DNA of 7,272 nucleotides, from the NCBI GenBank assembly GCA_026992375.1, contig JALXAF010000158.1, forward strand, positions 1-7,272, read 5' to 3'. Below are positions 6,059-7,272 of this stretch, in pieces. The DNA comes from Anaerolineae bacterium (GTDB lineage: Bacteria > Chloroflexota > Anaerolineae > J102). The stretch's first letter is position 1. Each line of letters starts with the position of its first letter. The translations under genes and the position numbers were made by a program. A model generated the notes under the pieces. That model had not been told where the DNA came from. It did not search any database and saw only the letters and a list, made by a program, of their open reading frames with translations.

Positions 6059-7051
6059 ATGGCGACATTGTATGTAGTCGAAACCGGCGCCCGCATCGAA
6101 AAGGATTACCAGCGCATTCTGGTGACAAAAGATGACGAGGTGCTGCAACGCGTGCCGCTGGCCCGGGTGGATGAGGTGGTGCTGGTGGGGCGGGTGGGCG
6201 CGACCACGCCCGCCTTGCTGGCGCTGTTGGACGCAGGCGCGGGATTGACCATGATCTCGCGCGGAGGACGGCTGCGCGGCAGTCTGTCTCCGCCGCTGGC
6301 CCGAAACGCGCGCCTGCGCAAAGCTCAGTACGGCCGAGATGACGACGCTGATTTTTGTCTGCGATTTGCGCGGGGCGTGGTGCGAGGCAAACTGGCCAAT
6401 AGCCGCACCATGATGCGACGCTTGCTGCGGCGGCGTCAGGATCTGCCCCGGCATCTGCTGACGCAGGTGCAGGAGGCCTTGCACGAGGCCGAGGCGGCTG
6501 ATTCGCTAGAGAGGCTGCGGGGCGTGGAGGGCGCAGGGGCCCGCGCTTATTTTGGCTTCTGGCGTCAGGCCCTGCGGGTGGATGTGGATTTTCGGGGGCG
6601 GGCGCGGCGTCCGCCTCCGGATCCGGCCAATGCCTTGCTGAGTCTGGGCTACACCCTGCTGGGAGCGGCGATGATCGCGGCCCTGCAGGTGGTGGGGCTT
6701 GACCCTTATCTGGGCTTCTTCCACGCCGACAAATACGCGCGGCCAGCTCTGGCCCTGGATCTGATCGAGGAATTCCGGGCGCCGGTGGTGGATTCGCTGA
6801 CGCTGATGCTGATCAACAAACGCATGATCGGGCCGGAGGATTTCGAGCCGGGCCGGAAGGGCGGCGTTTACCTCAACAAGCACGGTCGCAGCGTGTTCTA
6901 CCGGGCTTTTAGCCAGCGTCTTGAAACCCGGGTCAGGCATTGGTCCGGTCGAAGATTCAGCTATCGCAAGCTGCTGGAGGTGCAGGCGCGGGTGGCGGCC
7001 TCGTTCATCCTGGGCAAACGGGATGCGTATCGTTCTTTTGCCTGGTGGTGA
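6059..7051 (+). CDS. cas1: Cas1 spacer-integration endonuclease
   Basis: Cas1 is the integrase of the Cas1-Cas2 complex that inserts new spacers into the CRISPR array. The 330-aa protein has the usual length. The N-terminal beta domain starts TLYVVETGARIEKDYQRILVTKDDEVLQRVPLARVDEVVLVG and runs to about residue 85. The helical catalytic domain carries the metal-binding triad: E157 in G-V-E-G-A-G-A-R-A-Y-F, H222 in G-F-F-H-A-D-K, and D234 in A-L-A-L-D-L-I-E-E-F-R. It ends KRDAYRSFAWW. It lies 13 nt after the RT gene in the same transcription unit, so the two are very likely partners. No cas2 follows in the remaining 221 bp; it may lie beyond the window. All catalytic residues are present, so it is probably functional. 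Confidence 0.96.
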   Translation: MATLYVVETGARIEKDYQRILVTKDDEVLQRVPLARVDEVVLVGRVGATTPALLALLDAGAGLTMISRGGRLRGSLSPPLARNARLRKAQYGRDDDADFCLRFARGVVRGKLANSRTMMRRLLRRRQDLPRHLLTQVQEALHEAEAADSLERLRGVEGAGARAYFGFWRQALRVDVDFRGRARRPPPDPANALLSLGYTLLGAAMIAALQVVGLDPYLGFFHADKYARPALALDLIEEFRAPVVDSLTLMLINKRMIGPEDFEPGRKGGVYLNKHGRSVFYRAFSQRLETRVRHWSGRRFSYRKLLEVQARVAASFILGKRDAYRSFAWW

Positions 7052-7120
7052 ATTTATCTTCCTCCCCAGGTGCAACTACTAAGTACACGTCCAGAGATTA
7101 GTTCCCTTTTCCGACCGGGC

Positions 7121-7171
7121 CGCCAGAGCTTCGCCCCCTCCCCGGCCCTCCCCCGCCAGTCGCTTCGCTCC
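7121..7171. repeat. Imperfect direct repeat downstream of cas1
   Basis: CGCCAGAGCTTCGCCCC at 7121-7137 and CGCCAGTCGCTTCGCTCC at 7154-7171 are near-copies about 33 nt apart, with C-rich DNA between. Only two copies are visible and the intervening DNA is low-complexity, so this is not a CRISPR unit. It probably belongs to a dispersed intergenic element occupying 7052-7272, where I see no gene. Confidence 0.45.
7134..7154 (-). other. Predicted G-quadruplex motif (minus strand)
   Basis: Four C runs on the + strand (7134-7138, 7140-7143, 7146-7148, 7150-7154) give minus-strand G runs of 5, 3, 4 and 5 separated by 1, 2 and 1 nt. This fits the G3+N1-7 rule with very short loops, which favours a stable quadruplex. 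It begins 83 bp after the cas1 stop. Confidence 0.6.
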
Positions 7172-7204
7172 TTTGCAGAGGATTCTTTCAGGCGAGGATG
7201 ACAT

Positions 7205-7222
7205 CCCCCCGCAAGCGGGGGG
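7205..7222. repeat. Perfect GC palindrome downstream of cas1
   Basis: CCCCCCGC (7205-7212) and GCGGGGGG (7215-7222) are perfectly complementary around AA. The hairpin would be very stable but has no T run on either side, so it is a non-canonical terminator at best. It is the only strong hairpin after cas1 in the window. Confidence 0.6.
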
Positions 7223-7272
7223 ACTGAGGGGGCCTTCTCTCGTAGACGCGAAAATCCTGGAAAAAGGGAAGT

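Noticed and set aside
7121..7222. Degenerate CRISPR array after cas1
   Set aside because: Only two imperfect 17-18 nt copies about 33 nt apart are present, with C-rich low-complexity DNA between and an unrelated palindrome after.

Overview
The window is the 3' part of a type III-A (Csm) CRISPR-Cas locus followed by an adaptation module with a reverse transcriptase. All seven complete genes and the one partial gene are on the + strand. High GC, class-typical Cas6, Csx15 and RT-Cas1 proteins, and intergenic hairpins with a 'GATAAA' apex suggest a Chloroflexota bacterium (Anaerolineae/Caldilineae-like). The taxon is an inference from protein and repeat style, not from a marker gene.

Layout: 1-444 is the C-terminal end of Csm4, cut by the window edge. 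437-1561 is Csm5. 1561-2823 is a CARF-HEPN ribonuclease of the TM1812/TIGR02221 (Csx1/Csx2) type. 2820-3209 is Csx15. 3253-4134 is Cas6. 4131-4841 is a small protein with two predicted transmembrane helices followed by a CARF sensor domain and no recognisable nuclease domain. Neighbours overlap by 1-8 nt except for a 43-nt gap before cas6, so 1-4841 looks like one translationally coupled operon. The Cas10, Csm2 and Csm3 genes expected upstream lie outside the window.

A 283-bp intergenic region (4842-5124) holds a cluster of strong hairpins, then a boxA-like (Nus antitermination) motif and a near-perfect Shine-Dalgarno. It is followed by a free-standing group II intron-like reverse transcriptase (5125-6045) and Cas1 (6059-7051). 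The last 221 bp (7052-7272) are non-coding, with a strong G-quadruplex motif on the minus strand, an imperfect direct repeat and a perfect GC palindrome. No CRISPR array and no cas2 are visible.

Working model: Cas6 makes crRNA, and the Csm complex (Csm4 and Csm5 here) binds target RNA and should produce cyclic oligoadenylate through an upstream Cas10. That signal can be read by two CARF effectors of different kinds: a soluble HEPN RNase and a membrane protein resembling Cam1. Csx15 is probably an accessory regulator of the same signal. RT plus Cas1 would allow spacers to be acquired from RNA. The most notable points are the two-helix membrane CARF protein beside Csx15 and Csx1, and the unfused RT-Cas1 pair behind a boxA-like leader.
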